Of a stretch of 64,000 nt of DNA, positions 1-12,600 are shown one piece after another. The stretch covers positions 683,829 to 747,828 of the forward strand of contig JXTB01000047.1 in NCBI GenBank assembly GCA_002914805.1, written 5' to 3'. Both the position numbers and the translations under genes were made by a program. The DNA is from Parasponia andersonii (taxonomy: Eukaryota; Streptophyta; Magnoliopsida; Rosales; Cannabaceae). The notes below the pieces were generated by a model that searched no databases, was not told the origin of the DNA, and saw only the letters and a program-made list of their open reading frames with translations. Each line of letters begins with the position of its first letter. Positions within the stretch are counted from its first letter, which is position 1.

Positions 1-997
1 GATAGAAGAAGTAATTGTGATAGTCTTGGATGAATTGGGAGGGAGGGTAGTAGTAGTCGTCGTCGAGGGACAAGACTCAGAGCCATTTTCTCTAAGACTA
101 GTACAAGTACAACTAACAGTGGAGAGTGATTGTTAGTTAGTTGGTGTCTTGATCTGAGTAAGGGCGCTCGCCGACGGCAACTGGTTTTGATTATAATTTC
201 TACCTTCTTTCTTTCTTTCTTTCTTTCTTTCCTTTCTATTTAATTTAATTTAGGCTTTTTTTATTTTAGTTTTTATTACGTGTTTTCGACATTGATCTTC
301 GTATCAAATTAAATGACATTAGTAGAAAATAGATATATAACAACAATGTCGTTTTTGTAACTTAAACGACAACAAACTTCAGACATTTAACCTTTTTGGA
401 AGGCAATCTGCGTTTTGGAAAGCAACAGTCAAACATTTAACTTTTTTCTTTTTCCTTTCGCATTTTAAAGAAGTATACTTACTCTCCTATTGAAAAAAAA
501 AAAAAAAAAAATCAAAACAAACAGACACGGAACACACAAAATTCCTAATCCAATAAAAGTTGAATGATACAGTTGTCAATCTTTCTAATTCACATTATCC
601 TTGCTTTTTTTAAAATCTGGAAAGAAACACCATTTCAAATGAAAGATCTACCTTGTGATTTCCATTTTCCATGAGAACCAAGTGAAAAAACCGCAAAACT
701 AAGACAAATAAATTCATTCCACTCTTTTCTATTACTACCCAAACAATGGACTAAGTTGATTATCATCATCCTTGGGCTGAAACATCACGAAATTTTGATC
801 TTTAAATGTGAAACATATTTATGATTGAGATCAACACAATCCATTTTGCATAGTTTTCATTCAAGGGAGCTATATTTGATAAAGTTGAGGGAAATAAGCT
901 AGAAATACATGCTTTATTCTCATATTGATGTCTAAAGTAAGCATGGCTATCTGCGCACATCATCATCAAACACCATCTCACAAAGGCATTCACGGGA
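1..997. other. 3' flank of gene A, no gene seen
   Basis: No supported coding region. A CTTT microsatellite lies at about 205-231 and a poly-A run at about 494-511. From about 590 onward the sequence resembles the stretch at about 55240-55650 next to copy D, for example the shared stretch ending in TCAAATGAAAG and the shared AATAAGCTAGAAATACATGC. This part is therefore the duplicated 3' UTR and flank of the quinone oxidoreductase family, not a separate gene. Short open frames on either strand here show no recognisable protein. Confidence 0.6.
913..918 (-). promoter_or_regulatory. Putative polyadenylation signal of gene A
   Basis: The minus strand reads AATAAA about 80 bases after the TGA stop of gene A. 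The same hexamer in the same context is kept beside copy D near 55540. This is a motif match only. Confidence 0.4.
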
Positions 998-3085
998 TCA
1001 TGGAAGAAGCAGTATTTTTCCTATATGCTTGCTGCTTTCCATTAGCCGGTGAGCCTCTGCTGCTTCAGATAAAGGGAAATATTTGTAGATCACAGGTTTC
1101 ACCTTACCAGCCACAACAGCAGGCCAAACATTCTTCTCCACTTCACTAACAATTTCTGCTTTGTTTTCTGGAGTTCTAGTTCGCAAGCCAGCCGCTGTGC
1201 CATCGTCATACACAACCACCAAATGATTATTGAAGTAAAATATATTAAAAAGGACAAAAAAAGAACATACTGATTTGTTTATGTACATCCATCACGCTCT
1301 ATAACATTCAATAAGAAAAAGAAAAGAATACAAAGAAAAGATATGATTGGGTCCGAGAAAAAATAAAATCCAACAAACACCAAATTTTTCCCAATATGTA
1401 GTACCAAATATTAATTCAATAGTAATACCTTGCACAGTGAGGCGCTTGGGGAATAAAGCACGAAGATCTAATTCTGTAACCGCTCCTTCCATAAAGCCAA
1501 TAAGAAAAAGCCTTCCATCATAATTCAAGCTCTCAAGATTTCTCTTGAAATAGGATGCTCCAATGCTATCCAGAATAACATCAACACCTATCATTTCCTA
1601 TACGTTAATCATGTTTTCTCAACCACATAACCGGAAAATAATGTTGCAGAACTATTGCTAACAAGTAGTAACTAGAAAGTGAAGTACCTTTCCCACCAGT
1701 TTTTTCTTTTACTTGGGCAACAAAGTCTTCTGTCTTGTAATTGATACCCACATCAGCACCAAGATTCTTGCAGAAAGCTAGTTTTTCCTCGCTACCTGGT
1801 GACAAGATCAAAGTACATGAATACACAGAATTTTGCAGTTATGTCGTAATATAATAAACATGTTCAGCTAGACCTGCTGTGACAAACACGCTTGCTCCTC
1901 GGTATTTAGCTATTTGAATAGCAAATGTACCAATGCCACTAGAGCCCCCATGAACCTGAGTTTCAAATAGTTGCATATAGGCAAAACAACACAAAGTCAT
2001 TCATTTCTCGGAAAAGAATATAATGTTGTCTGATTTATCATTTAGGTAACATGTGGTACAGAGCTGTTGATAACATCAATGGGATTACATCCCAAACTAC
2101 TAACAAACATAGTGTAATTCATGATCCTAACTGGACCACCATAGCTATCGAGTTGTTTTGGGTACCACCATACTAAACAATGGTGCATCAGAAAGATAAA
2201 GTGAGCTTAAAAAGAATACCAAAAGTGATTCCCCAGCAGTGAGGCGACTGGTCATGAAAATGGTGGACCAAACAGTGCAGGCGACTTCAGGAAAAGCAGC
2301 AGCATCCTTCAAAGAAACACCAGGCGGCACTGGAAGAACTTGTCCAGCAGGTACAGCTACCTTCTCCGCATACCCTCCTCCACTAAGGAGACAACATACC
2401 TATTCACCATAAAACCAATTTCTCAACACCCTAGTATTCAATTTCTCGTGGACCTACCTAGTAATATGCTAAAATTTTCCGTCTCCGAGGCCATACCATT
2501 AAAAATAAAAAATACAAAATAAAAAATAAAACCGATTAAAAAAAAAACATTTATATCATAATTGCTTGAGCTTCTGAATTCGAATGAAACAAGGTTTTGA
2601 TATACATACATATATAAAATCTCAAATTTGAAAATTTAGATATGAGAAATGATAAATAATGTCTCGAAATCAACATGATCCCACTAAACAGAGAATAATA
2701 AGAAACCCAGTAATGATTCTTGGAAATTCTCAGCGTCCTCAAGTTTCTGATCAATTTCGGTTAACTGACTAGACAGAGCAAAATAAAAAATAATAATTAA
2801 AAAAAAAGCACGAAGTGGAAAGAAAGAAAGAACCTGATCACCGATTTTCCAGCGGGAAACGTCTTTCCCGACGGCTTCGACGGTTCCAGAACATTCGAGT
2901 CCAGGATAAGGGCTGGCACCCTTTGGCGGAGGGTACTGGCCCTTCCTCTGGAGGATATCGGCCCGGTTGAGGGCGGTGGCTTCAACCTTCACTAGGACCT
3001 CATCGTGGTTGAGCTTAGGGTCTTCTACTTCTTGAAGCTCAAGTACTTCTGGACCGCCTGGAGCTGTTATCACTATCGCCTTCAT
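998..3085 (-). CDS. Quinone oxidoreductase PIG3-like (gene A), six exons
   Basis: Predicted NADPH-dependent quinone reductase of the zinc-free medium-chain dehydrogenase superfamily, closest in type to TP53I3/PIG3-like plant proteins, probably soluble. Exons on the minus strand: 3085-2834, 2399-2220, 1955-1874, 1795-1688, 1587-1429, 1194-998. All introns are GT-AG, and the 978 coding bases give 325 residues including no gaps. Residues 1 to about 120 form the GroES-like N-terminal domain (ALNRAD, PGLECSG, GDQV). The NADPH-binding loop HGGSSGIG is at about 146-153, followed by FAIQIAK. The C-terminus reads HIGKILLLP. The zinc-binding cysteine cluster of alcohol dehydrogenases is absent, as expected for the family. 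An in-frame ATG eight codons upstream (3109) exists, but the start at 3085 matches gene B and the usual family length. Gene B at 52574-54641 has identical exon lengths. Splice sites are inferred from reading frame and family knowledge, not from transcripts. Confidence 0.93.
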
Positions 3086-3109
3086 CGCTTTACACGTATT
3101 CAGCTTCAC

Positions 3110-4600
3110 TTCACTTCGCTCTTCCCCTTTTCCCCCGCCACACCGGTTAAAACACTGGCTTTTTTTTTTCTTTTTTTTTTTTTTTTAAAATAATCTTTTT
3201 AATGAAAGAGAAAAGCTCCTTTTGGGGCCATAACGATGCCCGACGAAGCCCAACTGTTTGTGGACCTATGACCATATCCGCCCAATTATGTTGTTGTTTT
3301 GCTGCGAGTGTCCGGTTGTGTCGTTTTATTCAAGTACCAAACAAAACGACAGCATAATTTTGAATCGAACGACGTGTCGTTTTTATATTAGATGCTTTTT
3401 AACTTCTTTTAACCACTAATTCTTTCTTTTTTTTTTTTTTTTTTCCAAATAATGAATTCCACTTTGAAATTGAAATAAATGTAACACTTTCTTATAATAG
3501 TTGGAGGACTAACTGTGCTATAATTTCGACTATTTTTTACACTTTTTTTTGTCTCGGTTAAGATGTCCATTTCACTATATTGCTTAATATTATTAAAACG
3601 TGATCATATTTAGTTGGCCTATAGAATGGAATTGAAATAATTCCAAAATGACTCAATTCTATTGTTTGATTTAAAAATTCAATAAGAAATTTTTTTTTAT
3701 TTGAATGAAATATGGTGGAATTCTATTCTACCCAAGATTAGGTAGAATAAGGTGAAATGAAATGAAAAAAAAATAATAAAGTATATGCCTTTCATTCATA
3801 AGAGTTAATATAGTTTGACATAGACTAAAGTTTGTAAATATTTTTTTTGTAAATATTTTTTTTTGTTGTTGTTGAATTTGATTCTTAAATGAACTTTTTT
3901 TTTTCCTTTGAATTTTAATTTTTAGAAAAAATAAGTGTATGCAATATTGTTACTTCTAATATTGTCATCTTCAGCACTTGCTTTTAAAAAAAAGTCAATT
4001 TCCCTTCTCCAGTCTTGCTATTAAAAAAAGTCAATTTCTCTTCTTCCACTCTACCAAAGATAGGCTAAGTGTGGGCTAAGGCCCAAAGCTGCGGCATTAA
4101 TTTTTATAAAGTGTATTTATTCTCATATATGTGTCTGTACTGCAATCTGATCTTATATCTCATACATATGGTAAATTAAATAATGCATATTTCAAGAAAT
4201 CTAAATATCTAGAACGTACTATATGCAGTTGGCAAAAAAGTAATAATCAGGTCATGTATCAAACGAATCACTCTTTCGTATTAACCTCAAGTTGTAAGTC
4301 AGTTACTAGATCACCAATCTAAAGCCACTGCATTAAGTCCATCTAGCAACCACTTAATTAGAATGAAAACTGAAACGTGTTAAATTCCTTCTAATAAATT
4401 ACTTCATATATGACATACTATATGGAGATTTTTAGCTGTGACAAAATTTAATAAAATAAAAACAAGCATCATATTTTAGAATAAATCGTAAAACAAAATA
4501 CCTTCAGTTATTGTCTTTTCATTTTTTAGCCTATGTTTTGAGTTTTGCAAAATTAGACCTCCATAAATATGTACCATGGGTTTAAAATTTAATCAATTTA
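3110..4600. other. AT-rich upstream region of gene A, no gene seen
   Basis: Contains several T- and A-runs (around 3160-3186 and 3425-3445) and no convincing open frame. The proximal 200 bases should include the promoter and 5' UTR of gene A, but I see no clear TATA box at a standard distance. An open frame at 4131-4322 has no recognisable motifs and is judged to be chance. Confidence 0.5.
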
Positions 4601-4609
4601 TTATTGAAA

Positions 4610-5100
4610 ATCTGACCGACTTAGATTCGATGTTTCTAGGATCTCACTTCAAATAAATGTCAGAATAACAGAGAAATAATAATAAGAGATAGAAACTAAT
4701 CTCACAATACAATAATTTAAGTGGAAAACTTCCAAATCAGGATAAAAACTACTGTCTCTCTCAAAAAAAATTTAATATATGAAAAATTTCTACAATTACA
4801 TAGATTTTCCTCTTTTCTACTCAATAACCCTAATATATCCAAACACTTTCTCACAAGTATTATCTCACTCACACATTATACTACCACTCTTTGAAACCCC
4901 CTCTTTCATAAAGAAACTCTACTCTATTTAGAAAGAGAAACAAAGAGAAAAGAAATAATTTAATTAGAAGAGAGAACTTGAAATACTTTTAATTTTTTGA
5001 GATGAAGAGAATGAAGAAATAAATCTCTATTTATAGGCTAGGCTTACCAATCCTTCATCAACCTCTACTTGGTTTGAATGCGGTTTGCACACCATTTAGG
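4610..5100 (-). mobile_element. Fragment of a copia-type LTR
   Basis: Shares layout and short stretches with the better-bounded LTR at 24349-24882: a segment about constant heterozygote-like short words, then a run of CT-rich text, then GAAGAAAT near a TATAAATAG box on the minus strand at about 5025-5035. No clean ends are visible and the right side runs into an AT microsatellite (5112-5139). The family is inferred, and the resemblance is by eye. Confidence 0.35.
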
Positions 5101-5108
5101 TGTTCACA

Positions 5109-5111
<3 letters not shown>

Positions 5112-5139
<28 letters not shown>
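5112..5139. repeat. AT dinucleotide microsatellite
   Basis: Alternating TA over about 28 bases, directly left of the duplicated block at 5140. Confidence 0.85.
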
Positions 5140-5143
<4 letters not shown>

Positions 5144-5472
5144 CCAATCTAATAGATATATTTTTTTTTAGCCGTTAGATCACCATTAGATGGTGATCCA
5201 ATGACTATAATAAAGCGCATGAAAAGACGTGCATTATTAATGCTCTTTCTCTCTCTTACTTTTTACAATAAAAAAATGTGCATGCTAAATTTTCATTGGC
5301 CAAATNGTTGCCAATCTAATAGATATATTTTTTTTTAGCCGTTAGATCACCATTAGATGGTGATCCAATGGCTATAATAAAGCGCATGAAAAGACGTGCA
5401 TTATTAATGCTCTTTCTCTCTCTTATTTTTTACAATAAAAAAATGTGCATGCTAAATTTTCATTGGCCAAAT
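5140..5472. repeat. 166-bp direct duplication around a single N, with a hairpin
   Basis: Bases 5140-5305 and 5307-5472 are nearly identical, with about two substitutions, and are separated by one N at 5306. Each copy holds an imperfect inverted repeat: AGCCGTTAGATCACCAT pairs with ATGGTGATCCAATGGCT around a 3-base loop, with two mismatches. The hairpin suggests a small non-autonomous DNA element. The duplication itself may be an assembly overlap that was not merged, since the N falls exactly at the junction. Confidence 0.75.
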
Positions 5473-5597
5473 TGATACCTATACATAGGTAAAAAAAAAT
5501 ACCTACTAAATTAGTGCCCATATATATATATATATTCATATTTGTTCACATGTGTTCATATATGTTCACATATACACATTCATAGATGTTCATACCG

Positions 5598-7312
5598 ATA
5601 TATTTAGACCTGTTGGGCTAGCCTTGTCCGACTAGCCAAATTTTATTTATTGTTTATTTTTTAAAGTTTTTAAATAAATTTTAAAACAAAACTTTTTACA
5701 ATACTTATAAATACACATCCTCTCAATCATTTTTTTTACACTTTTAAATTTCAATATAATTTTAAATAATTTTCTTAAGGTTTTTGTTTTAAACTTTTTT
5801 TTTTATCAACTATTCAAGTTATATACTTTTAGCTTATTTAATTATTTTTTAATTTTTATTAATAGGAAAAAAACATAATATATTATTTATTTTTTTGTAA
5901 ATTTAATTTTTAAATTTCTAATATTTTAACCAATTATACAAATAATAATCTTATTTTTTTAGATTTTTTAAATTGGGCTAAGAACGAGCTGGTACGTTTT
6001 GGCCCGTTTCGAGCTCAGCTTGCTTAGGAGCCTAGAGGGCCTATGGTCAGGTTGGGCTCCATTTTTAAAATTTTAGACAAACTAGCCCAACCCGCTTTCT
6101 TAGATAAGCTCATAAGCCCGCTGGCCTCGCCTGCCCATTTTGCCACTTTTAGAGGTATGGCATGTTTGTTTCATATGCGGAAGGTATAAATTTATTGAAA
6201 TTTTAAATGGGAAAGTATTATTTTGAAGATGCTAAAACACAAGGTTAGAAATGCAAATTAGTCATAAATGAGAATTTTTTTTTTTAAAATGTTAGTCATA
6301 CATGGTTGTACAGATTTGGGATGTATATCAAGGAGTGGGTGTTGCCAGAGTTATTGTCAGAGATAAGAAAGAAAGAAAGAGGATAAGTTTATTTTTTTTT
6401 TATTTTTTTTCTTCAATTTATTTTAAGATATATTTTTTTGTTTATTTATTACTTTATTTCATTTATTTTTTATTATGATCAATTTAAGGGTTAGGGTGAA
6501 GGGTATGTAAATGTGTCAGAATGGATCAGGTCAAATGGGTCAATTTGGGGCCTATCATTGTAGCTCGTTAGAACGGGTTGGGCTCGGCCTATATATCTAG
6601 ACTGTCGGGTCAGCTTGATCCGACCAGCCAAAAATATATATTTTTTATTTTTTAAATAAATTTAAATATAAAATTTTTTCCAATACTTATAAATACACAT
6701 TCCTTTACTCTTTTTTCACACTTTTGAATTTTAATCTAATTCTAAAGAATTTTCTTAAGATTTTTGTTTTAAACGCTTTTTATTCATTATTTAACTTATA
6801 TACTTTTAGCTTATTTGATTATTTTTAAATTTTTATCAATAAGAAAAAAAACATAACATATTATTTATTCGTTCATAAATTTAATTTTTAAATTTCTAAT
6901 ATTTTTAACCAACTACACAAATAATAATCTTATTTTTTAGATTTAAATTTTTTTTTAATTGGGCTAAGAACGGGTAAGTACATTTTGGCCCAGTTTGGGC
7001 CCGAGTTACCTAGGAGTCTAGAGAGCCTATGGGCCAAGTTGGGCTTCATTTTTAAAACTTTGGGTAGGCTAGCCCAACCCGCTTTCTAAAATAGGCTAGT
7101 CCAGCCTGGCTTGTTCTTCCTCCCAAGCTCGCTTTGGGCAGGGTGGCTCTGCGGGGTCAGCTTATTTTGCTACTTTTAGAGGTATGGTCTCTTTGTTTCA
7201 TGTGCAAAAAGTATTATTGAAATTTTAAATGGGAAAATATTAATTTGTAGACGCCGAAACATAAGATTAAAAATGCAAATTAGTTATAATTGGGATTTTT
7301 TTTTTGTAATTT
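5598..7312. repeat. Two diverged ~700-bp direct repeats with GGCC-rich ends
   Basis: Copy 1 (about 5598-6290) and copy 2 (about 6585-7312) align along their length with many point differences. Shared landmarks are ATACTTATAAATACACAT, then ATTGGGCTAAGAACG, then a GGCCC-rich block, then TTTTAGAGGTATGG, then GAAATTTTAAATGGGAAA. Both have an AT-rich core and GC-rich flanks with repeated GGGCT/GGCCC words, a pattern seen in non-autonomous hAT-type elements of plants. Neither contains a coding frame. Exact terminal repeats and target duplications were not resolved, so the superfamily is an inference. Confidence 0.55.
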
Positions 7313-7734
7313 ACTCTATATGCAAGCTGATATAGTACTCGCCTTAAGGTTTTAATTTTTTAATTTTTTTAAGGATGATTATAATAAATTTAATATAAAT
7401 TGTGCAGTTTACATTATATGCTAGCTGATACAATACTCGTCTTAACTGTTTTCTTTTCAAATATAAAATACTTTTTTGGGTAATTATAACAAAGTTAATA
7501 TAAATACCATTAAATAATAATAAGTAACAATCCAGTAGATCATTATATTCAATATAAACACGTATGCACTATATATAAATAATGTGCAATTAAAAATACA
7601 AAGCTTTAAAATAGATGACAAGCTATATTATTATTAGAAGAATCTTATAACAATCCTCTTCGCTGCTGCTATTTGCTATTAAGCTGATTTTACCATATTG
7701 GAAAGCTTGCTCCCTCTACTATTTTAGAAAAATA
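7313..7734. other. AT-rich spacer, no gene seen
   Basis: Contains a short imperfect repeat of GCTGATA..ATACTCG..CTTAA at about 7325 and 7425. No coding frame or RNA gene was recognised. Confidence 0.45.
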
Positions 7735-9630
7735 TTGTTGAGCCTTAGTTTGTTTTCAGTCATTGTAAAATTATACAAATTGTTTTCCGTCATTATAAAA
7801 TTATACAAACTATCTTTCAACTTTTGGGATAGATTCACTTCCCATATTCCAAAAATCACCACTCATTGAATATTTATCACAAAAATATGAGTAATACTAA
7901 CTTTTAAAGCTTATTAAGTCTAATATAACAAATCCAAAAATTAGAGACTGGTTCAAAGTGTAAGGGCCAAAAAAAATTATGATTAATAATAGAGGTTCAG
8001 TGAAACATTCAAATTGGCTGAAAAACTTTTAGGCATTTTTTGGATATAAGACACTCATCACATACCCAAATGAGCTAAATTTTGATTTTAAATATATCTA
8101 TACGAAATATCTTGAATTTTGAGCATAGATGTCAATTGAATTTTCATTTTAACCATCTTGAAAATCTATTTCAATTCTCGGACAGATTGTGTTTGAGGCA
8201 TATTTAGTCAATTTTAGACTTACCAACTTAGAATTTTAGGTCTATTTCATATATTATTTGTATGCATAACTATTTTCATCATCACAACATTAGAATTCTA
8301 GCCAAAAACAAATACTAACACCACTCACCTACTATTTTTACATCACCATGGCACTTTGGCCTCAAATAATATCCATGATCATCAAAAATCACAAAGTTTA
8401 ATATCTTTACCTTTGTGGTTTCTTCCAAACTTTATACCATCACCACCACAAGATAATTACCTCAACTTTTTAGCCTTCTTATATTATAGTATTTCATCAT
8501 AAATAAGGTTAAATCATCATCAAAAGTTTTTAAGATTAATATTCAAACTTAAATTCTTAAAAATAATTTAAGAACTCACGTTAGATCACTTGAAAACCAT
8601 ACTTGGATGTCTTGATTGCACTCCTTGAATGGCTTTAGTTCTCATCTATATTGAACTACTTACTCTAAAGATTAATTTTACATGAAAATATTAAAGATTG
8701 GATGAAAGAAGGTCAAGATTTGGTGGCTGGTTTCTAGTTTAGCTAAGAGAAAGAAAAGAAAAAAAAATGATAGGAGTTATGAATGTTGAAGAGCAAAATC
8801 ATGTAAATGAGAAAATGACCAAGTCTTTGTCTTTTAACTCCTTAGCTGCATGAAAATGGATGGCTTCAGCTCTGTTTTAGCACTCTTAATAATGCCAAAT
8901 AGCCATTTTTTTGACACTTGCCTACTAGCTTTTACTATTTGCCACTATTGCCTAACTTTTTTATTTTCTTTTTTCTCTATTAAAATTCTAACACCTTACC
9001 CCTTATGTAAGCTGTCCATTGAACTGTTAAAGTATTCTCTGGTTATTTCTAGATTGCCACCTCTCCTCTTAATAAAAAGAAATCCCAATTTCGAATTCTT
9101 TTGCAATTTCACCCTTATGCCTTTAAGTCATATTATTAATCCCTTTTATATTTGAATTTCATCAAATTCGAGGCACTAGAACAATATTATATTCTTCACA
9201 CATCTATAGCCTAGAATTATCAAAATTCTAATGTCTTAAAAAAAAGAACTAAAATACCTTTAGGGTATGGTACAGTTCGTTAAATGCACCTGTTATGTCT
9301 AATTGAGATTTTTTCGAAAACTAACTTTCAAAATCCATTTTATTTCATTTCAAAATATCTAATGAGTTATATAATTTACTACTTTCAAAACTAAAACTTG
9401 CTAATTAATCTCCATTCTAAACCTTAACTCCACTGCTCTAGGTTTATAGCTTCCTAAGCTACTGTTTCACTCCGATTTTACTGATAATTCATAGAATCAA
9501 ACCTCACAAATTTTATATGTACCATAAAAATCACAAAAAATTAATCTCTTTATAATTTAAAATAAACAAAGAATTCAGAAAATTTACAAATAATCATCGT
9601 GGTAGATTTTTTGAAAATTGGATCATAACA
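7735..9630 (-). repeat. 3' LTR of the gypsy element, truncated
   Basis: Aligns with about 16400-18249 over roughly 1.9 kb. Shared text includes CATACAAACTATCTTTCAACTT-like words, AAAAATCACCACTCATT and CACCATGGCACTTTGGCC. The inner end reads TGTTATGATCC on the minus strand at 9630, matching the LTR start at 18249. Similarity stops near 7735. Confidence 0.8.
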
Positions 9631-9689
9631 ATCCCTATAACTTACAAAAGTTTCATTAGTATAACTTAAAACAACTTGGGATATGACTT

Positions 9690-12600
9690 TTGTATCTCTT
9701 CCTCAGGTTTCAATGTAGCTTTCTCCACAAAATGGTTACACCATAATACTTTTACTATTGGTACTGTTTTGTTGCATAATATTTTTTTCTTTCCGATCAA
9801 GAATCTCCTCTGGTCTCTCCTCGTAAGTTAACTTTGAATCTACCTCCAAAAATTCTTAACTTAAAACATAAGAAGTATTATGCAAGTACTTCTTCTGAAT
9901 TGATACATGAAATACATCATGAAACCTTAACAATGCTGGAAATAAAGCTAATTGATAAGCAATCTCACTAATTCTTTCAATTATTTTTAAAAGTCTAACA
10001 TACCTTGGACTAAGTTTTCCTTTCTTGCAAAATCTCACAACTCCTTTTATTGGTGCCATTTTCAGAAATACTTTGTTCCAATCTCGAATTCTACTAGTCA
10101 TCATCAACTTTTACCATACTTTTTTTGTCAGTACACAAAAGTTTGCAATCTTTTCTTTATAATCTCAATCTACTTGAGACTTTGTCTACCTCCCTGGGTC
10201 CCAAAAATTTTATCTTATCGGCCTCATGCCAGTGAATGAATGAAATCGGTGATCAAAACTTCCTTCCATAAATTGCTTCATAAGGGGACATTTCACTGAT
10301 CATATGGTAGCTATTATATTACACAAATTCCATCAATGTTATTATTTGCCCAAGATTCAGGAAAATTCAACACACAAGCTCTTAGCATATTTTCAATGGT
10401 TTGTATAGTCTACTCACTCTGGCTATCAGTTTGCAGATGCGCAGTGGTACTTAACTTTAATCATGTACCTAAACCTTCCTGAAACCTTTTTTAGAATGCA
10501 AACATAAAACATCCCTTTCGATTAGATACAATCGATACTGGTACACCATATAGTCGTATAATCTCTTTCAAGTAAAACTTGGCTAGCTTTTTTATTAGAT
10601 CTATTATTTTTATAGGCAAGAAATGGGATGACTCAGTCATCCATTCCATAATTATTCATATAAATTGTATCCTTCAGATGATTTAGGTAAACTTACCATA
10701 AAATCTATAGTAATTTTTTCCTATTTTTCACTCTGGAATCTTCAAGGGTTATAGTATACCACCTGACTTCTAGTACTCAGCCTTTACTTGTTGACAAGTT
10801 ATGCATTTAGCCACATAGTTAACTATATATTTCTTTATTCCTGACCACCAAAAGTGACTCTTCAAGACTCTATGTATCTTCATGATACTAAAATGTATTA
10901 CATATGGAGTATCATGAGCTTCATACATAATCTTTTTCTTAATTTCTTCATAATTCGGCACGTAGATACGCATACCTTTGTAAAATAAACCTCCATCTTC
11001 GAATATGAAGAAGTTTGGTCGCTTATCTTTTAGCATCTCATACTTCAACTCTTCAATTAAAGGGTTAACTAGGTGGCTTCCCCTAATTACTTCCATAATA
11101 GTTAGCGCCATAGACAGATCTAAAAAGTCTCCTACTATTACCTCTATCTCTAACTTGTATATTCCTTTTTGTAATTTTTGAGGCATTTGTTCTACCGAAA
11201 TTACATAAAAGATACTTTTTGGCTCATAGTTATAATTGTTTACCAGTTCTAGCCATCTCCATTGTCGCATGTTCAATTCCTTTTGTGTGAAGATGTACCT
11301 CAAGTTCTTATGGTCTGTGTATATATCACAATGCATACCATATAAATAATGCCTCTAAATTTTCAACGCAAACACCACAACTGCCAATTCTAGGTCATGT
11401 GTTGGATAATTCTTCTCATAGTCTTTTAATTGTTGAGAATCATATACAATCACCTTTCTGTATTATATCAGTACTGCTCCAAGACCTTTTCCAGATGCAT
11501 CACTAAAAACCACAAAACACTCATCTCCTTCTGGAATAGTTAATATTGTTACTATTACTAAACACTTTTTTAGTACTTAAAAGCTCTTCTCACATGCGTC
11601 AATCTATTTAAACTTTACATTCTTATGGATCAGTTTCGTTAATGGAGTTGCAATCTTAGAAAAATTTTCTACAAATCTTTGATAATATCTAGTCAAACCT
11701 AGGAAATTTCTTATCTCAGTGGCATTAGTAGGTTGCTTCCATTGGCTTACTGCTTCAATTTTAGGAAAGAGACTTTTCTAAGCCAAAACTCATACTTTGA
11801 GAATTTGGCATACAACATTTTCTCTTACAGCGTCTCTAAAACTATCTTCAAATATAGTTCATGTTCTTCCATAGTACGCGGGTAGACCAGAATATCATCT
11901 ATAAAGATGATAACGAACTTATCCAAGTATTCCTCAAATACTTTGTTCATTAGGTCCATAAAAGCTACAGGGGTATTCATTAGTCTAAATGACATCACCA
12001 GGAATTTGTAGTGGCCATAGCATCTCCGAAATGCTATCTTTGGTATGTCACTTTGTTACAACTTAAGTTGATAATAGCCAAACCATAAGTCTATTTTTTG
12101 AGAATACTATCATACCATTCAACTGATAAGACAAGTGGTCAATTATAGGCAATGGGGATTTGTTCTTGACTATCATCTTATTGAGTTCTCAGTAATCAAT
12201 ACACATACACATTGTTCTATCTTTCTTCTTCACAAACAGAATTGGCACTCCCTATAGTGAATAACTAGGGCATATAAATTTCTTGTCCAGTAATTCCTGT
12301 TATTGTAGCTTCAACTCCTTTAACTCCATATGTGTCATCCAATATAGTACTTTCGATATCGGTGTAGTTCTAGGTAACAATTTTATCTCAAATTCAATCT
12401 CACGATCTAGTGGTAGTCTTGATAAATCTTCTAGAAACACATCTAGAAATTCGGAAACTACGTGTACTTCATGTAATTTTGTTTTCTTCTTCTTCGTAGT
12501 ATCCACAATACTAGCCAAATATCCAATACATCTATTTTCCATCATGTTTTGTACTTTCAGTGCGAAAATCACTGGCCACTTACTTTCTCTAGCTGTGCCC

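Noticed and set aside
8850..9155. 101-codon frame at 8850 and its relative at 17388 as duplicated genes
   Set aside because: Both lie at the same place in the two copies of the gypsy LTR; the similarity is LTR identity, not a gene pair.
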